A stretch of 64,000 nt of DNA from Maribacter thermophilus. GTDB lineage: Bacteria; Bacteroidota; Bacteroidia; Flavobacteriales; Flavobacteriaceae. The first letter of the stretch is position 1; each line of letters starts with the position of its first letter. The stretch covers positions 472,402 to 536,401 of the forward strand of contig NZ_LDAS01000001.1 in assembly GCF_001020565.1 (NCBI RefSeq), in the 5' to 3' direction. Shown here one piece after another: positions 52,310-61,514 of this stretch. The notes under the pieces are model-generated. The model worked only from the letters and a program-made list of their open reading frames with translations. It did not search any database and was not told the DNA's origin. Made by a program: the position numbers and the translations under genes.

Positions 52310-53578
52310 TTAATATCCTGTTCTTAACTGTTCCATAATGTTGAGCATTCTATTTTTAAGGTCAGAGGAAGAATTTCTAAAATTATTGTTCATAAAGCTA
52401 AAAATCAGAATCTTTCCCGATTCGGTTTTTAAATAACCGCTTAGACAATAGATATTGCTCATGCTGCCGGTCTTTGCGAACATATATGGGTGGCCCGTTT
52501 CACTATGCCAGTTTTTAAAAGGATTAGATGTATCGATGGCCGGAAAAATATTAAAAAGTCTATCTGTAGAAACTTCTTTATAGAGTTTGTTCAATACATA
52601 GACCATTGATTGTGGTGTAAACAAATTATATCTAGAAAGTCCCGAGCCGTCTACCCATCGTGGTTCTTGGGGCAACATTTTAAGGTCATTTTCCAATATA
52701 TAGTTTCTGGCGTTTTTACTATTAAGGGTATCCGTTAAGATACCAGAGGAAAGCATTAACAATTGCTCTGCGATAAAATTATCGCTTTCGTGCATCAATC
52801 TAACATAAAGAGAATCGGCATGTATGCCGTAGAGTGTTTTTTTATTGCCTTCGGGCATGTTCGTTACAGTAACAATAGGTTTTTTAAGGATATGCTCTAA
52901 AATGGCCGTAGTGGTAGTAGTTTTAGTTATAAAAGGTATTTCCAACGTATCTTTTCTATTGCTATTAAAATAAAAGAGATTCCGATGTATTTCCCTGTTG
53001 TGAAGGTTGGTCATATTTATGACGCTATCCGCAAAATAATTCGGAGATATGGTATGTTGGGGATTCTCGTATAGCAATACGACATTTCCATAAACGGGAA
53101 AACCGTTACGCTCGGCCGCATAGTACCACTCATAGTCGTCCCATGACCACCCTGGGCCCATTGGGGTATCTAGAAAATTATCTGGGTAAAAAGCAAGATT
53201 GTTTTCGTGTTTTAGAAATTTAAAAGCTGTGCTGTCCTTTAAATAGGGATGCAAAAAAGATGGGTCGCCCGTACCTTCAAAAAAAAGGGTATCGTTGTGT
53301 TCAAGATAGTTAAGGGCGGGTATATTTTGTGGTAGTGTTTTAAGGGCGGTATATAGGGTAAAGATTTTGGTATTACTGGCGGGAATGAAATAATGGTCAC
53401 TGTTATGGCTGTACAAAGTATCACTAGAAATAGGGTCTATTACCAATAACCCCGTAAACTGATTTTTAAAAAAAGAAGATTGAAATGAGCGGTCAATTGC
53501 CTTAACGCTTTTCTTTCGTAGCCCGGCGCAGCTAATTGTGACGGATATAATAATTAGGATTATTATTTTATTTTTCAT
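52310..53578 (-). CDS. PBP4-type D-alanyl-D-alanine carboxypeptidase, lipoprotein
   Basis: A 422-residue lipoprotein (lipobox TISC, Cys17) with the three penicillin-binding motifs: SxxK at Ser68-Lys71 (PASNTKIFTLY), SDN in HESDNFIAEQLL, and KTG in AKTGSMSNIY. It belongs to the S13/PBP4 class that trims or cleaves peptidoglycan cross-links in the periplasm. The usual domain insertions appear shortened. It is a single gene. Confidence 0.9.
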   Translation of the reverse strand: MKNKIIILIIISVTISCAGLRKKSVKAIDRSFQSSFFKNQFTGLLVIDPISSDTLYSHNSDHYFIPASNTKIFTLYTALKTLPQNIPALNYLEHNDTLFFEGTGDPSFLHPYLKDSTAFKFLKHENNLAFYPDNFLDTPMGPGWSWDDYEWYYAAERNGFPVYGNVVLLYENPQHTISPNYFADSVINMTNLHNREIHRNLFYFNSNRKDTLEIPFITKTTTTTAILEHILKKPIVTVTNMPEGNKKTLYGIHADSLYVRLMHESDNFIAEQLLMLSSGILTDTLNSKNARNYILENDLKMLPQEPRWVDGSGLSRYNLFTPQSMVYVLNKLYKEVSTDRLFNIFPAIDTSNPFKNWHSETGHPYMFAKTGSMSNIYCLSGYLKTESGKILIFSFMNNNFRNSSSDLKNRMLNIMEQLRTGY

Positions 53579-53766
53579 TTAACAATTTGTGTATGTTATG
53601 ATAAATCAGGTAATTATAATTTTTTTGTATTTTTAAAAAGGTAATAGTCAGTACTTTATGATGTAAACGAGTTTAACATATTTACATTGATTTTAACTTT
53701 TTACCTACAATATTATTAGATCATTTCGGTTTAAATTTACAGAACAACTAATTAAAAACGCGCTAC

Positions 53767-53964
53767 ATGGCTAGAACAATGTTAGAGTATAGTAAAACTG
53801 TACTTAAGAAGGTTAGTTTTGATGCTAAATTATTTTATAAGGAATTGAAAAAAGCACTTGTAAGATTACTGCCCGAAGAGGTGGAGGAATTAAAAATCTG
53901 GTTAGAGACTTTTGTAATAGATAAACCAGAGCTACAAAAAAGTTTAATCTACATAAAAGAATAA
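53767..53964 (+). CDS. Small conserved flavobacterial protein
   Basis: A 65-residue basic/acidic helical protein: ARTMLEYSKTVLKKVSFDAKLFYKELKKA followed by LLPEEVEELKIWLETFV. Short proteins of this pattern are widely conserved in Bacteroidota but uncharacterised; I have no function to give. It has its own promoter space and a terminator four bases after the stop codon. Confidence 0.78.
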   Translation: MARTMLEYSKTVLKKVSFDAKLFYKELKKALVRLLPEEVEELKIWLETFVIDKPELQKSLIYIKE

Positions 53965-53967
53965 TAT

Positions 53968-53992
53968 AAAAGCCACTTACTAAGTGGCTTTT
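53968..53992 (+). terminator. Terminator after the 65-residue protein
   Basis: AAAAGCCACTTA pairs with TAAGTGGCTTTT around a single C, directly after the stop codon. Confidence 0.9.
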
Positions 53993-54053
53993 ATTATTTA
54001 AAGAACGGTTTTGTCCGTATATAGAATCCCGTAATTAACGGAGCAGTATGTTT

Positions 54054-54992
54054 TTATTTGCTCAAAGGGCTGATTATTTTTACATCCTGAAAAGCAATGG
54101 CGCCCCTTACTACAGCCGAAATAACTTCTCTAAGAGCTTCTGTAATTTGTATTTTCAGCTCTTTTTTATGGTAAATGAGACTAACTTCCCTTGCTGGTGA
54201 TGGGTCTACAAAATATTTTAAGTTTTGTTTTCTCTTGTCTTCGAGTTCCAATGTGTTCAGAAAGGGAAGCAAGGTCATTCCCAGCCCTTCGTCTGATAAA
54301 TTTATCAAGGTTTCGAAACTGCCACTTTGCAATTGAAAATTGTCTTCCCCAGATTTTCTGGAAGATTTGCAAAGGTTCAACACGCCATCCCTAAAGCAAT
54401 GCCCATCTTGAAGCAAAAGAATGTCAGAGGTGTCCAAATCATCGGTTTTTAGTTTTGAAGCGGAACTCAAACGATGATTTTGTGGCACGTAGCCCACAAA
54501 AGGTTCGTAGTAAAGAGGCCGTTCTTTTAAAAAATCGACTTCTAAAGGGGTTGCAGCTATGGCGGCATCTAAATGTCCATCTTCCAGATTTTCAATGAGT
54601 CGCTCCGTATTTTGTTCTTTTATGATAAGGTTTACCTTGGGGTATTTGTTAATAAAGGTCTTTAAGAACATTGGTAAAAGCGTTGGCATAATCGTAGGGA
54701 TGATGCCCAAGGTAAAGTCTCCGCCAATGTATCCTTTTTCTTGATCTACAATGTCTTTGATCCTATTGGCCTCATTAACGATGTTTTTGGCCTGGTCTAC
54801 AATTTTTTTCCCTACTTCTGTAACGGTAATCGGTTTTTTTCCACGATCAAATATCTGTATATCTAGCTCATCCTCAAGTTTTTGAACCTGCATACTTAAA
54901 GTAGGCTGTGTTACAAAACTCTTTTCTGCGGCCAAGGTAAAATTTTGGTGTTCGGCCACCGCTAATACATATCTTAATTGTGTAATGGTCAT
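54054..54992 (-). CDS. oxyR: OxyR peroxide-sensing regulator
   Basis: A 312-residue LysR regulator (winged helix 1-60, ITQLRYVLAVAEHQNFTLAAEKSFVTQPTLSMQVQ). The two redox cysteines stand at 199 and 208 in DGHCFRDGVLNLCKS, the exact OxyR positions of the Escherichia coli protein. It forms a disulfide with peroxide and then activates defence genes. It is divergent from dps with about 130 bases between, a classic OxyR target arrangement. Confidence 0.95.
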   Translation of the reverse strand: MTITQLRYVLAVAEHQNFTLAAEKSFVTQPTLSMQVQKLEDELDIQIFDRGKKPITVTEVGKKIVDQAKNIVNEANRIKDIVDQEKGYIGGDFTLGIIPTIMPTLLPMFLKTFINKYPKVNLIIKEQNTERLIENLEDGHLDAAIAATPLEVDFLKERPLYYEPFVGYVPQNHRLSSASKLKTDDLDTSDILLLQDGHCFRDGVLNLCKSSRKSGEDNFQLQSGSFETLINLSDEGLGMTLLPFLNTLELEDKRKQNLKYFVDPSPAREVSLIYHKKELKIQITEALREVISAVVRGAIAFQDVKIISPLSK

Positions 54993-55124
54993 GTTAATAA
55001 TTTTGGGCTATAAAGGTATTAAACCTATCAATTAAGTTTATGATAAACATCATATTTATTCAATACTTTTATACCCAAATTAAGTTGTAATAATAAGTTT
55101 AACCATAAATAATAAAAACAGAAT

Positions 55125-55604
55125 ATGAAACTCAACAGTATAGGGTTAGATGCAGAAAAGTCTAAGATGTTGGCCAAGGATTTAAACATACTTTTGGCCA
55201 ATTTTCAGAGGTACTATCAAAATTTAAGAGGTATTCATTGGAATATTAAGGGAAAACGCTTTTTTGACCTTCATGTAAAGTTTGAAGAGTTGTATAACGA
55301 CGCAAACCTTAAGGTAGATGAAATTGCAGAGCGTATTTTAACTCTAGGTGGAGTACCGTTACACACGTTTGAAGATTATATTGAAAATTCTTCTGTGCCC
55401 GTGGGCAAAAACATAACCAAAGATGATGATGCGATACGATTGATCGTAGATTCTTTAACAGAATTGTTATTGATAGAAAGGGGTATTCTAAATGCTTCGG
55501 ACGAGGCAAATGATGAAGGCACCAATTCTATGATGAGCGATTTTATTTCTGAGCAGGAAAAAACGGTTTGGATGATGAAAGCTTGGTTGGCGGAAGAAAT
55601 ATAG
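55125..55604 (+). CDS. dps: Dps-family DNA-protection ferritin
   Basis: A 159-residue Dps: LNILLANFQRYYQNLRGIHW, then KGKRFFDLHVKFEELYNDANLKVDEIAER, carrying the ferroxidase His/Asp/Glu residues at the dimer interface. It stores iron and shields DNA from peroxide. It is divergent from oxyR and followed by a strong terminator. Confidence 0.95.
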   Translation: MKLNSIGLDAEKSKMLAKDLNILLANFQRYYQNLRGIHWNIKGKRFFDLHVKFEELYNDANLKVDEIAERILTLGGVPLHTFEDYIENSSVPVGKNITKDDDAIRLIVDSLTELLLIERGILNASDEANDEGTNSMMSDFISEQEKTVWMMKAWLAEEI

Positions 55605-55620
55605 TAGTGTCCACTCCATA

Positions 55621-55653
55621 AAAAAAGACCTTCGATCGAAGGTCTTTTTTTTT
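55621..55653. terminator. Terminator between dps and DUF2141 gene
   Basis: AAGACCTTCG and CGAAGGTCTT pair around AT, flanked by A and T tracts; it can serve both convergent genes. Confidence 0.9.
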
Positions 55654-55670
55654 ATAAAATTTTGATGATT

Positions 55671-56087
55671 TTAAAATCTGAAGCGTAAAGCAAGGTCTTT
55701 ATCGGCGACCTTGAATTTTGCGCTCTCAAAAGTTGGTGGCCCATATGACATTTCGCCAGATGTAGCATAGCTCTCCTTGGGCATACCATTGGATTCAAAG
55801 TCCATTCTGTTGTTTTCGTTTTCGTCGTGCATCAACATTAATGCAAAAGTCCCTGGTTTAACATCAGAAAAAACAAGGGTAACCTCTCCTGTAGTGGCAT
55901 CAACACTTGTATTCATAATACCGGGACCTTTCATAAAGGTTTCCGAAGTGTGTAAAGAGCCAATTACCTTTCCTTGGTCAGAAAGTATGTTCTCTATGGT
56001 CACTTTCACGGTAACTCCTTTATTGTCTTGGGCCCTTAAAGCGAAAGTGGCCAATGTAAAAACTAAAATAAGTACTAATCTTTTCAT
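55671..56087 (-). CDS. DUF2141 secreted protein
   Basis: From ATG at 56087 (MKRLVLILVFTLATFALRAQ) a 138-residue exported protein. VTIENILSDQGKVIGSLHTSE, then MLMHDENENNRMDFESNGMPKE and YGPPTFESAKF are the DUF2141 landmarks, a beta-sandwich domain of unknown role. It is divergent from the TonB receptor gene by about 215 bases, and the two may be related in function. Confidence 0.88.
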   Translation of the reverse strand: MKRLVLILVFTLATFALRAQDNKGVTVKVTIENILSDQGKVIGSLHTSETFMKGPGIMNTSVDATTGEVTLVFSDVKPGTFALMLMHDENENNRMDFESNGMPKESYATSGEMSYGPPTFESAKFKVADKDLALRFRF

Positions 56088-56303
56088 GTGCGTGGTTTTA
56101 AAAGTTATTTGATATTTCAAATGTCTACCATTAGTACTGCTTCATAAAAACAGAATCTCTCAACTGTTGTTTTTTGTGAGTGAACTGTAAGCTGAAAATT
56201 GTCTTTCAATTCAGTGTTCATAATCTACGGTTCGGTAAAAACAATTGGTTTAGGTTGTTAATTAAGAACAGTTTTGTGGTGTAAAATCGACAACAACGAA
56301 CGT

Positions 56304-58463
56304 ATGAAAACTGTAGCGACCTTATTTCTTTTATGTATAAGCTCTATTACCATGGGGCAGACCATAATATCTGGCAAGGTGAGAGATGTAAAAGGCAACC
56401 CCATAGAAGGTGCCAATGTATATTTAGAGGGCACTTATGACGGAGCGTCTACAGATGTTAAGGGGAATTTTTCTTTTGAAACAACAGAAACGGGTACCCA
56501 AAACCTAATTGTTTCTATGGTCTCTTTTGAAACCTATTCTCAAGTAGGTGACCTCTCTTATCTTAAGGATTTGGATATAACCTTACATGAGGCTATAAAC
56601 CAGTTGAACGGGGTTACTTTAACGGCCGGTAGCTTTAAGGCAGGCGATAATTCGAAGGCTTCGGTTTTAAAACCATTGGATATAGTGACCACAGCGGGTG
56701 CTGCAGGTGATTTTGTGGCCGCCTTACAAACATTGCCCGGAACGTCTACGGTAAACGAAGATGGAAGATTGTTCGTAAGGGGAGGTGCCGCAGGGGAGAC
56801 ACAGGTGTTTATAGATGGTTTAAGGGTGTTTCAACCCTTTAGCGCTACGGCGAACAACATACCTACAAGGGGAAGATTCTCACCTTTTCTTTTTAAGGGC
56901 ATCACATTTAGTACAGGAGGTTATTCTGCAGAATACGGTCAGGCCCTTTCCAGTGTTCTGTTATTGAATACCACCGACATTCCAGATCAAGAAAAAACCG
57001 ATATTTCCATTATGTCCGTCGGGGGTGGCATAGGCCATACCAAGATATGGGGCAAAGAGTCTTTAAGTATCAATACTTCGTATATAAACCTTTCTCCATA
57101 TCAATCATTGGTGCCAGCCAACCAAGATGTACGGTGGAACAAGCCCTATGAATCAATTTCTGGGGAGGCCGTTTTTAGAAGTATGGGAGACAAGAGTATG
57201 TTTAAACTTTACTCGGGTTTTAACCATGCCAATATGGATATTGAACAAGAAGATATCAACTATGAGGAATATGTGCCTTTTCAATTAAAAAACAACAACC
57301 TTTACGTGAATACATCGTATAGGCATTTTTTGGAAAATGAATGGACCATTACCTCTGGAGCCAGTATCTCTATGGATAAGAATGATATCGGGATATTGGA
57401 TGATACGGTCGATTCGAAAGAAACGGCAACTCATATAAAGACGAAGGTGGGCAAGAATTTTACCAGTAGGTTTCAATTAAATTTTGGGGCGGAATATTTT
57501 TTCAATAACTATGATGAATCCTTTAAGGAAGAAATAGGTTCTGAATACATTTATGGGTATCAAGATAATTTACTGGCGGCTTTTGTAGAATCGGATATTT
57601 TCTTCAGTAATAAATTTGCAATGAAAATAGGGGGCAGGTTGGAAAACAGTAATCTTTTGGATCAGGTTACCTTGGCACCAAGGATGTCACTGGCCTACAA
57701 GAGTGGAGAAAAAGGGCAATTTTCTTTGGCATACGGCGATTATTACCAAAATCCTTGGACAGAGTATTTAAAATTTAATCAAGACCTAAAGGCAGAAAAA
57801 ACATCGCACTATATTTTAAACTATCAATACTTGGGCAATGGCAAGACCTTTAGGGCGGAGGCCTATTATAAAACATACAATAACTTGGTAAAGTTTAATA
57901 CCCAATTGCCTCAATTTGATTCTGAATATTCGAATGCCGGTAGTGGATATGCTTCGGGACTTGATATTTTCTGGAGAGATAACAAGAGCATAAAGAATCT
58001 TGATTATTGGATTTCGTATTCTTTTTTGGATACAGAAAGGGACTATAGAAATTTTACCCAAAAAGCAACACCTACTTTTGCGCCCAAACACAGTTTTTCT
58101 TTGGTAACCAAATATTGGTTGGAAGATTGGCGGTCTCAAATTGGGTTTTCATATAATTATGGGTCCGGTAGACCGTATGATAACCCCAATACGACGGCTT
58201 TTATGAACGAGAAAACAAAGGCATACAATAATTTGAGCATTAACTGGGCCTATTTGGTCTCCCCACAAAAAATCTTGTATTTATCGGTTAGTAATGCGGC
58301 AGGTTTTAACAATATAAACGGGTATCAATACGCGGACACTCCAAACGACCTTGGGCGTTACGATCGTAGGGCCATACGGCCTACGGCAGACACTTTTTTC
58401 TTTGTTGGTTTCTTTTGGACCATTAGTCAAGATAAAAAAAGCAATCAATTGGACAATCTGTAA
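56304..58463 (+). CDS. TonB-dependent receptor with carboxypeptidase-like N-domain
   Basis: A 719-residue outer-membrane receptor starting at ATG 56304 (MKTVATLFLLCISS, signal to about 19). A CarboxypepD-like domain (ISGKVRDVKGNPIEGANVYL, about 20-105) is followed by the plug (about 130-240, with VFIDGLRVFQPFSATANNIP) and a 22-strand barrel ending in FFWTIS near the C-terminus. Length is short for a SusC and no SusD follows, so it is probably a siderophore, metal or small-molecule receptor. Ligand unknown. No iron box was seen upstream. Confidence 0.85.
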   Translation: MKTVATLFLLCISSITMGQTIISGKVRDVKGNPIEGANVYLEGTYDGASTDVKGNFSFETTETGTQNLIVSMVSFETYSQVGDLSYLKDLDITLHEAINQLNGVTLTAGSFKAGDNSKASVLKPLDIVTTAGAAGDFVAALQTLPGTSTVNEDGRLFVRGGAAGETQVFIDGLRVFQPFSATANNIPTRGRFSPFLFKGITFSTGGYSAEYGQALSSVLLLNTTDIPDQEKTDISIMSVGGGIGHTKIWGKESLSINTSYINLSPYQSLVPANQDVRWNKPYESISGEAVFRSMGDKSMFKLYSGFNHANMDIEQEDINYEEYVPFQLKNNNLYVNTSYRHFLENEWTITSGASISMDKNDIGILDDTVDSKETATHIKTKVGKNFTSRFQLNFGAEYFFNNYDESFKEEIGSEYIYGYQDNLLAAFVESDIFFSNKFAMKIGGRLENSNLLDQVTLAPRMSLAYKSGEKGQFSLAYGDYYQNPWTEYLKFNQDLKAEKTSHYILNYQYLGNGKTFRAEAYYKTYNNLVKFNTQLPQFDSEYSNAGSGYASGLDIFWRDNKSIKNLDYWISYSFLDTERDYRNFTQKATPTFAPKHSFSLVTKYWLEDWRSQIGFSYNYGSGRPYDNPNTTAFMNEKTKAYNNLSINWAYLVSPQKILYLSVSNAAGFNNINGYQYADTPNDLGRYDRRAIRPTADTFFFVGFFWTISQDKKSNQLDNL

Positions 58464-58495
58464 ATCAAATTTTCACGGTCATTAGCAGGTGCATA

Positions 58496-59893
58496 CTAAT
58501 TATCTGAAGTATACATTTTGTCTTGATCATGGGTATTGGTGTGTCTGGCGAACCATTTGGCAATTACATTTTCAGCAGGTTTAAAACGTGGAGAAAAATC
58601 GAGGTCTGTCTCTGCACTTTCCCTAGTAGTTCTCGTATGCCATTGCCAGATATAAACACCAGCAAACCATGGTTTGTTCCAGTTTTTTTTAAACATAGCT
58701 TCATAGGCCAACTGTTGTGTCATGTCAGATTTTTTTTCTGACAATTTGCTGAAGTACGAAGTCCATTCCCATGGTTTTATAGTGGCGTCTGGAGTACTTT
58801 TATAACCAACCTCGGTAAAGAGAATAGGTTTTTCATATTTTTTATGTACGTTTTCTAAGGCTTCCAAATGCTTGTCCCATCCTTTTTCAATAGCTTCCAA
58901 AGAGGGGTTTTCTTCTTTGGTGAGTGGAAAATAGGCCTGAATGCCAATATAATCTAGTTGGTCCCAAAAAGTAATATGCTCGTATTCATCGTGCCAATTG
59001 GCGGCATAGGTTAGTTTACCGTCATAGATTTCCCTAATTTCCTTGATCAATAGCTCCCATTTTTCGGGTTGGTTTTTAATGGAGGTCTTTAGCTCTGTTC
59101 CAATACAAAACAATTCTGCTTTAGTATCCTGTGCCATCTTCGCGTAACGTAACATATGAACACGGTACGAGTTAAACCAAGTATCCCACTCCTTTTTGTT
59201 GGATAAGGAGATGTTGGAACGCCATCCATTTCGTAACCATAAATGGGGCTTTAGGTGAACCCGAAGGTTTTTAGAATGTAAGTCGTTGATCGCCCGTATC
59301 ATATTAGAGTCTCGCCGAGAATAAGTTTCAAGGTTGTTAGGAGCCCTTACGTGATCACTGTTTTCATCTTTTTGGTCAATAAAAGGTATTACCGCAACCC
59401 ACTCAACATTGTTTTTGATGAGGTCGTTTATGGCTTCCGAATTATCATCGGACCATCCAAAAACACTTATACCTCGCTGTTTGTTATCTTTTTCATAAAG
59501 GTCTTTCGCATAACCGGTTTTGTTTATGACACTGGTATCCCAATCATAATGGTGCCATTCTCTTGCATTTATAAAAACGATGGTCTTAAAACCTACGAAC
59601 AGCATTAGTAACGGAAGGCAACATCGGTATAAAAATTGTTTTATGGCTGTGCTGCGTCCTTTGTTTTTTGAAACTTTAATGAAATGTTTGATGGTTAAAA
59701 AAAGGGAATAGACCAACATGAACAATACATGGAAACCTAGAAGAAAATTGGGGTTGGAAGCCATTTCAAAAAAGAACAAAGCACTGTCGACGATACTGCG
59801 TTCCCTTCTGGAAAAAAGAATGGTAAGCACCATAAAAACCACTACCCAAAGTGATATGTATATCAGTGCTAAATTCTTGACCCTCTTTTTCAA
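58496..59893 (-). CDS. GH113-like glycoside hydrolase, membrane-anchored
   Basis: A 465-residue protein with three N-terminal hydrophobic helices (about 8-30, 50-70, 88-107) and a TIM barrel. FGWSDDNSEAINDLIKNNVEW opens the barrel; acid/base glutamate is likely in FCIGTELKT and the nucleophile in LFTEVGYKS, the arrangement of GH113 mannanases. The active domain faces outward. Substrate could be mannan or a related beta-glycan; the anchor is unusual for a secreted degrader. It is 10 bases downstream of paiB. Confidence 0.78.
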   Translation of the reverse strand: MKKRVKNLALIYISLWVVVFMVLTILFSRRERSIVDSALFFFEMASNPNFLLGFHVLFMLVYSLFLTIKHFIKVSKNKGRSTAIKQFLYRCCLPLLMLFVGFKTIVFINAREWHHYDWDTSVINKTGYAKDLYEKDNKQRGISVFGWSDDNSEAINDLIKNNVEWVAVIPFIDQKDENSDHVRAPNNLETYSRRDSNMIRAINDLHSKNLRVHLKPHLWLRNGWRSNISLSNKKEWDTWFNSYRVHMLRYAKMAQDTKAELFCIGTELKTSIKNQPEKWELLIKEIREIYDGKLTYAANWHDEYEHITFWDQLDYIGIQAYFPLTKEENPSLEAIEKGWDKHLEALENVHKKYEKPILFTEVGYKSTPDATIKPWEWTSYFSKLSEKKSDMTQQLAYEAMFKKNWNKPWFAGVYIWQWHTRTTRESAETDLDFSPRFKPAENVIAKWFARHTNTHDQDKMYTSDN

Positions 59894-59902
59894 TCTACGT
59901 AT

Positions 59903-60511
59903 TTAATTATGTTTGTTCCCCATCTTATCGGCAATGGCTTTGGCATTAAAATCTCGCTGTTTTAACTCGGTAATTATTTGTGAATGGTCCTCTTCTCGTC
60001 CTTGAGACAATTTGTAGGTGGCCTGTATATCGGTAATATTAATTTGAAACCCTACGACCCCCTTAATTTGTTTCATGGTCTTTTCGGAGAGGTTGTGTAT
60101 GGATACGGGGTTTTCGGAATCTTTTTCGTATTTGTCCACCAGCTTGTGCATAGACGCCAAAACAGCCTCTTCCTCTAAAATTTGTATCGTGCCGTATACA
60201 TGTACCGCTATATAGTTCCAAGTTGGTACTTCTTCTTCATGGTACCACGAAGAGGATATATAACTATGCGGACCATTAAAAATACAGAGCACCTGACTCT
60301 CATTTTCAAATGACCGCCATTGTGGGTTTGCTCTTGAGATATGGCTTATGAGTACATCGTTGCCATTCTCGTCCACATCCAATTCTAGCGGTATATGGGT
60401 AGCCCATGGTTTATTGTCTACCTGATTTATTAGAATACCAAAACTGTTATGTTTTATAAAGTCTTTTACCTCTGATAAATCCTCGTTTTTGTAATGGTTG
60501 GGTATATACAT
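59903..60511 (-). CDS. PaiB-family FMN-binding protein
   Basis: A 202-residue PaiB-type FMN-binding protein: FGILINQVDNKPWATHIPLELD, HISRANPQWRSFENESQVLCIFNGPHSYISSSWY, VPTWNYIAVHVYG, then GVVGFQINI near the end. PaiB is linked to regulation in Bacillus, but most members are plain flavin-reductase-fold proteins. It lies directly upstream of the GH113-like gene. Confidence 0.9.
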   Translation of the reverse strand: MYIPNHYKNEDLSEVKDFIKHNSFGILINQVDNKPWATHIPLELDVDENGNDVLISHISRANPQWRSFENESQVLCIFNGPHSYISSSWYHEEEVPTWNYIAVHVYGTIQILEEEAVLASMHKLVDKYEKDSENPVSIHNLSEKTMKQIKGVVGFQINITDIQATYKLSQGREEDHSQIITELKQRDFNAKAIADKMGNKHN

Positions 60512-60606
60512 AGTATAAAAGTAACCAAAACATCGATTCGTAAAACGATCTTTCTTTAAGTGATGGGTTTTAAGGCAATAAACGTGTTAAAGCCTTCTTT
60601 TAAAAG

Positions 60607-60640
60607 AAAAGCCCCATACATTTTATTGCATGGGGCTTTT
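60607..60640 (-). terminator. Terminator after endonuclease-family gene
   Basis: AAAAGCCCCAT and ATGGGGCTTTT form an 11-bp stem, 31 bases past the stop codon at 60671. Confidence 0.88.
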
Positions 60641-60670
60641 GGGCTTTTTATTTGAAAGAGCGTTAAAAGA

Positions 60671-61510
60671 TCAATCTATGGTCAAATGTGCCATTACCGG
60701 TAAATGATCAGAGATATGTTTGTTGTTCTCCATGCGATCATCGATATGTTGGTAACTGTTTACTTCAAAATTCTGAACAAAAATATAATCGATTCTTTCG
60801 TCCAGAATTTTATTATGGTCAAAACCGCTAAAGGTACCTGTAGGACCATAAAAGGCTTTTTTTGTTGCCGTCTGCCCATCCGTCAACTCTTTTTTAAGAA
60901 ATTGGATCGGTTTTGTTTCTGGAGTGCGGTTCAAATCGCCCATGAGCACTACGGGCAAGTTATCTTTATTGATCTCCTTAATTTTTAAAGCAATCAATTC
61001 GGCCGATTTTTCACGTGCCAAAACACCTTTATGGTCAAAATGTGTGTTAAATACCCAAAAACGTTTTTTGGAGCCCACTTCTTCGAATAGGCCATAGGTA
61101 CAGATACGTTCTAGAGCGGCATCCCAACCAATAGAAACTTTATCGGGCGTTTCGGAGAGCCAAAAAGTATTGTCTTTTAAAAGCTTAAGGTTGTCCGCAT
61201 TAAATAGAATAGGGGAGTATTCGCCTTTTTTCTTTCCGTCTTCTCTCCCCACACCTATGGCTTTGTATTGGGACAAACTTTCATCCAAATAAACTAATTG
61301 CCTTTCCAGTACTTCTTGCATGCCTATGATATCGGGGCTATAGAATTTTAGTAACCTAACCATATCCCCTTTTCTGTCGTTCCAATTGTTAACGGTGTCG
61401 TTAACATTGTCATATTTAATGTTATAGGTCAACACTTTTACCGTTTGGCAGTAACTGTTGGATACAACGAGGAGTATCGTTAACGATAAAATAATTTTAA
61501 ATCTTGACAT
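60671..61510 (-). CDS. Endonuclease/exonuclease/phosphatase-family protein, secreted
   Basis: From ATG 61510 a 279-residue protein with a signal peptide (cleavage about 21). The EEP motifs follow in order: VLTYNIKYDNVND, IIGMQEVLERQ, VFNTHFDHKG, VLMGDLNRTPE and ISDHLPVMAHL, giving the metal and catalytic His/Asp set. It hydrolyses phosphodiesters or phosphate monoesters outside the cytoplasm. It begins five bases after the S9 peptidase gene; a start 15 bases earlier would overlap that gene. Confidence 0.9.
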   Translation of the reverse strand: MSRFKIILSLTILLVVSNSYCQTVKVLTYNIKYDNVNDTVNNWNDRKGDMVRLLKFYSPDIIGMQEVLERQLVYLDESLSQYKAIGVGREDGKKKGEYSPILFNADNLKLLKDNTFWLSETPDKVSIGWDAALERICTYGLFEEVGSKKRFWVFNTHFDHKGVLAREKSAELIALKIKEINKDNLPVVLMGDLNRTPETKPIQFLKKELTDGQTATKKAFYGPTGTFSGFDHNKILDERIDYIFVQNFEVNSYQHIDDRMENNKHISDHLPVMAHLTID

Positions 61511-61514
61511 AAGC

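Noticed and set aside
53767-53964. Toxin-antitoxin component for the 65-residue protein
   Set aside because: No partner gene is adjacent and the sequence resembles a widespread uncharacterised housekeeping-type small protein.
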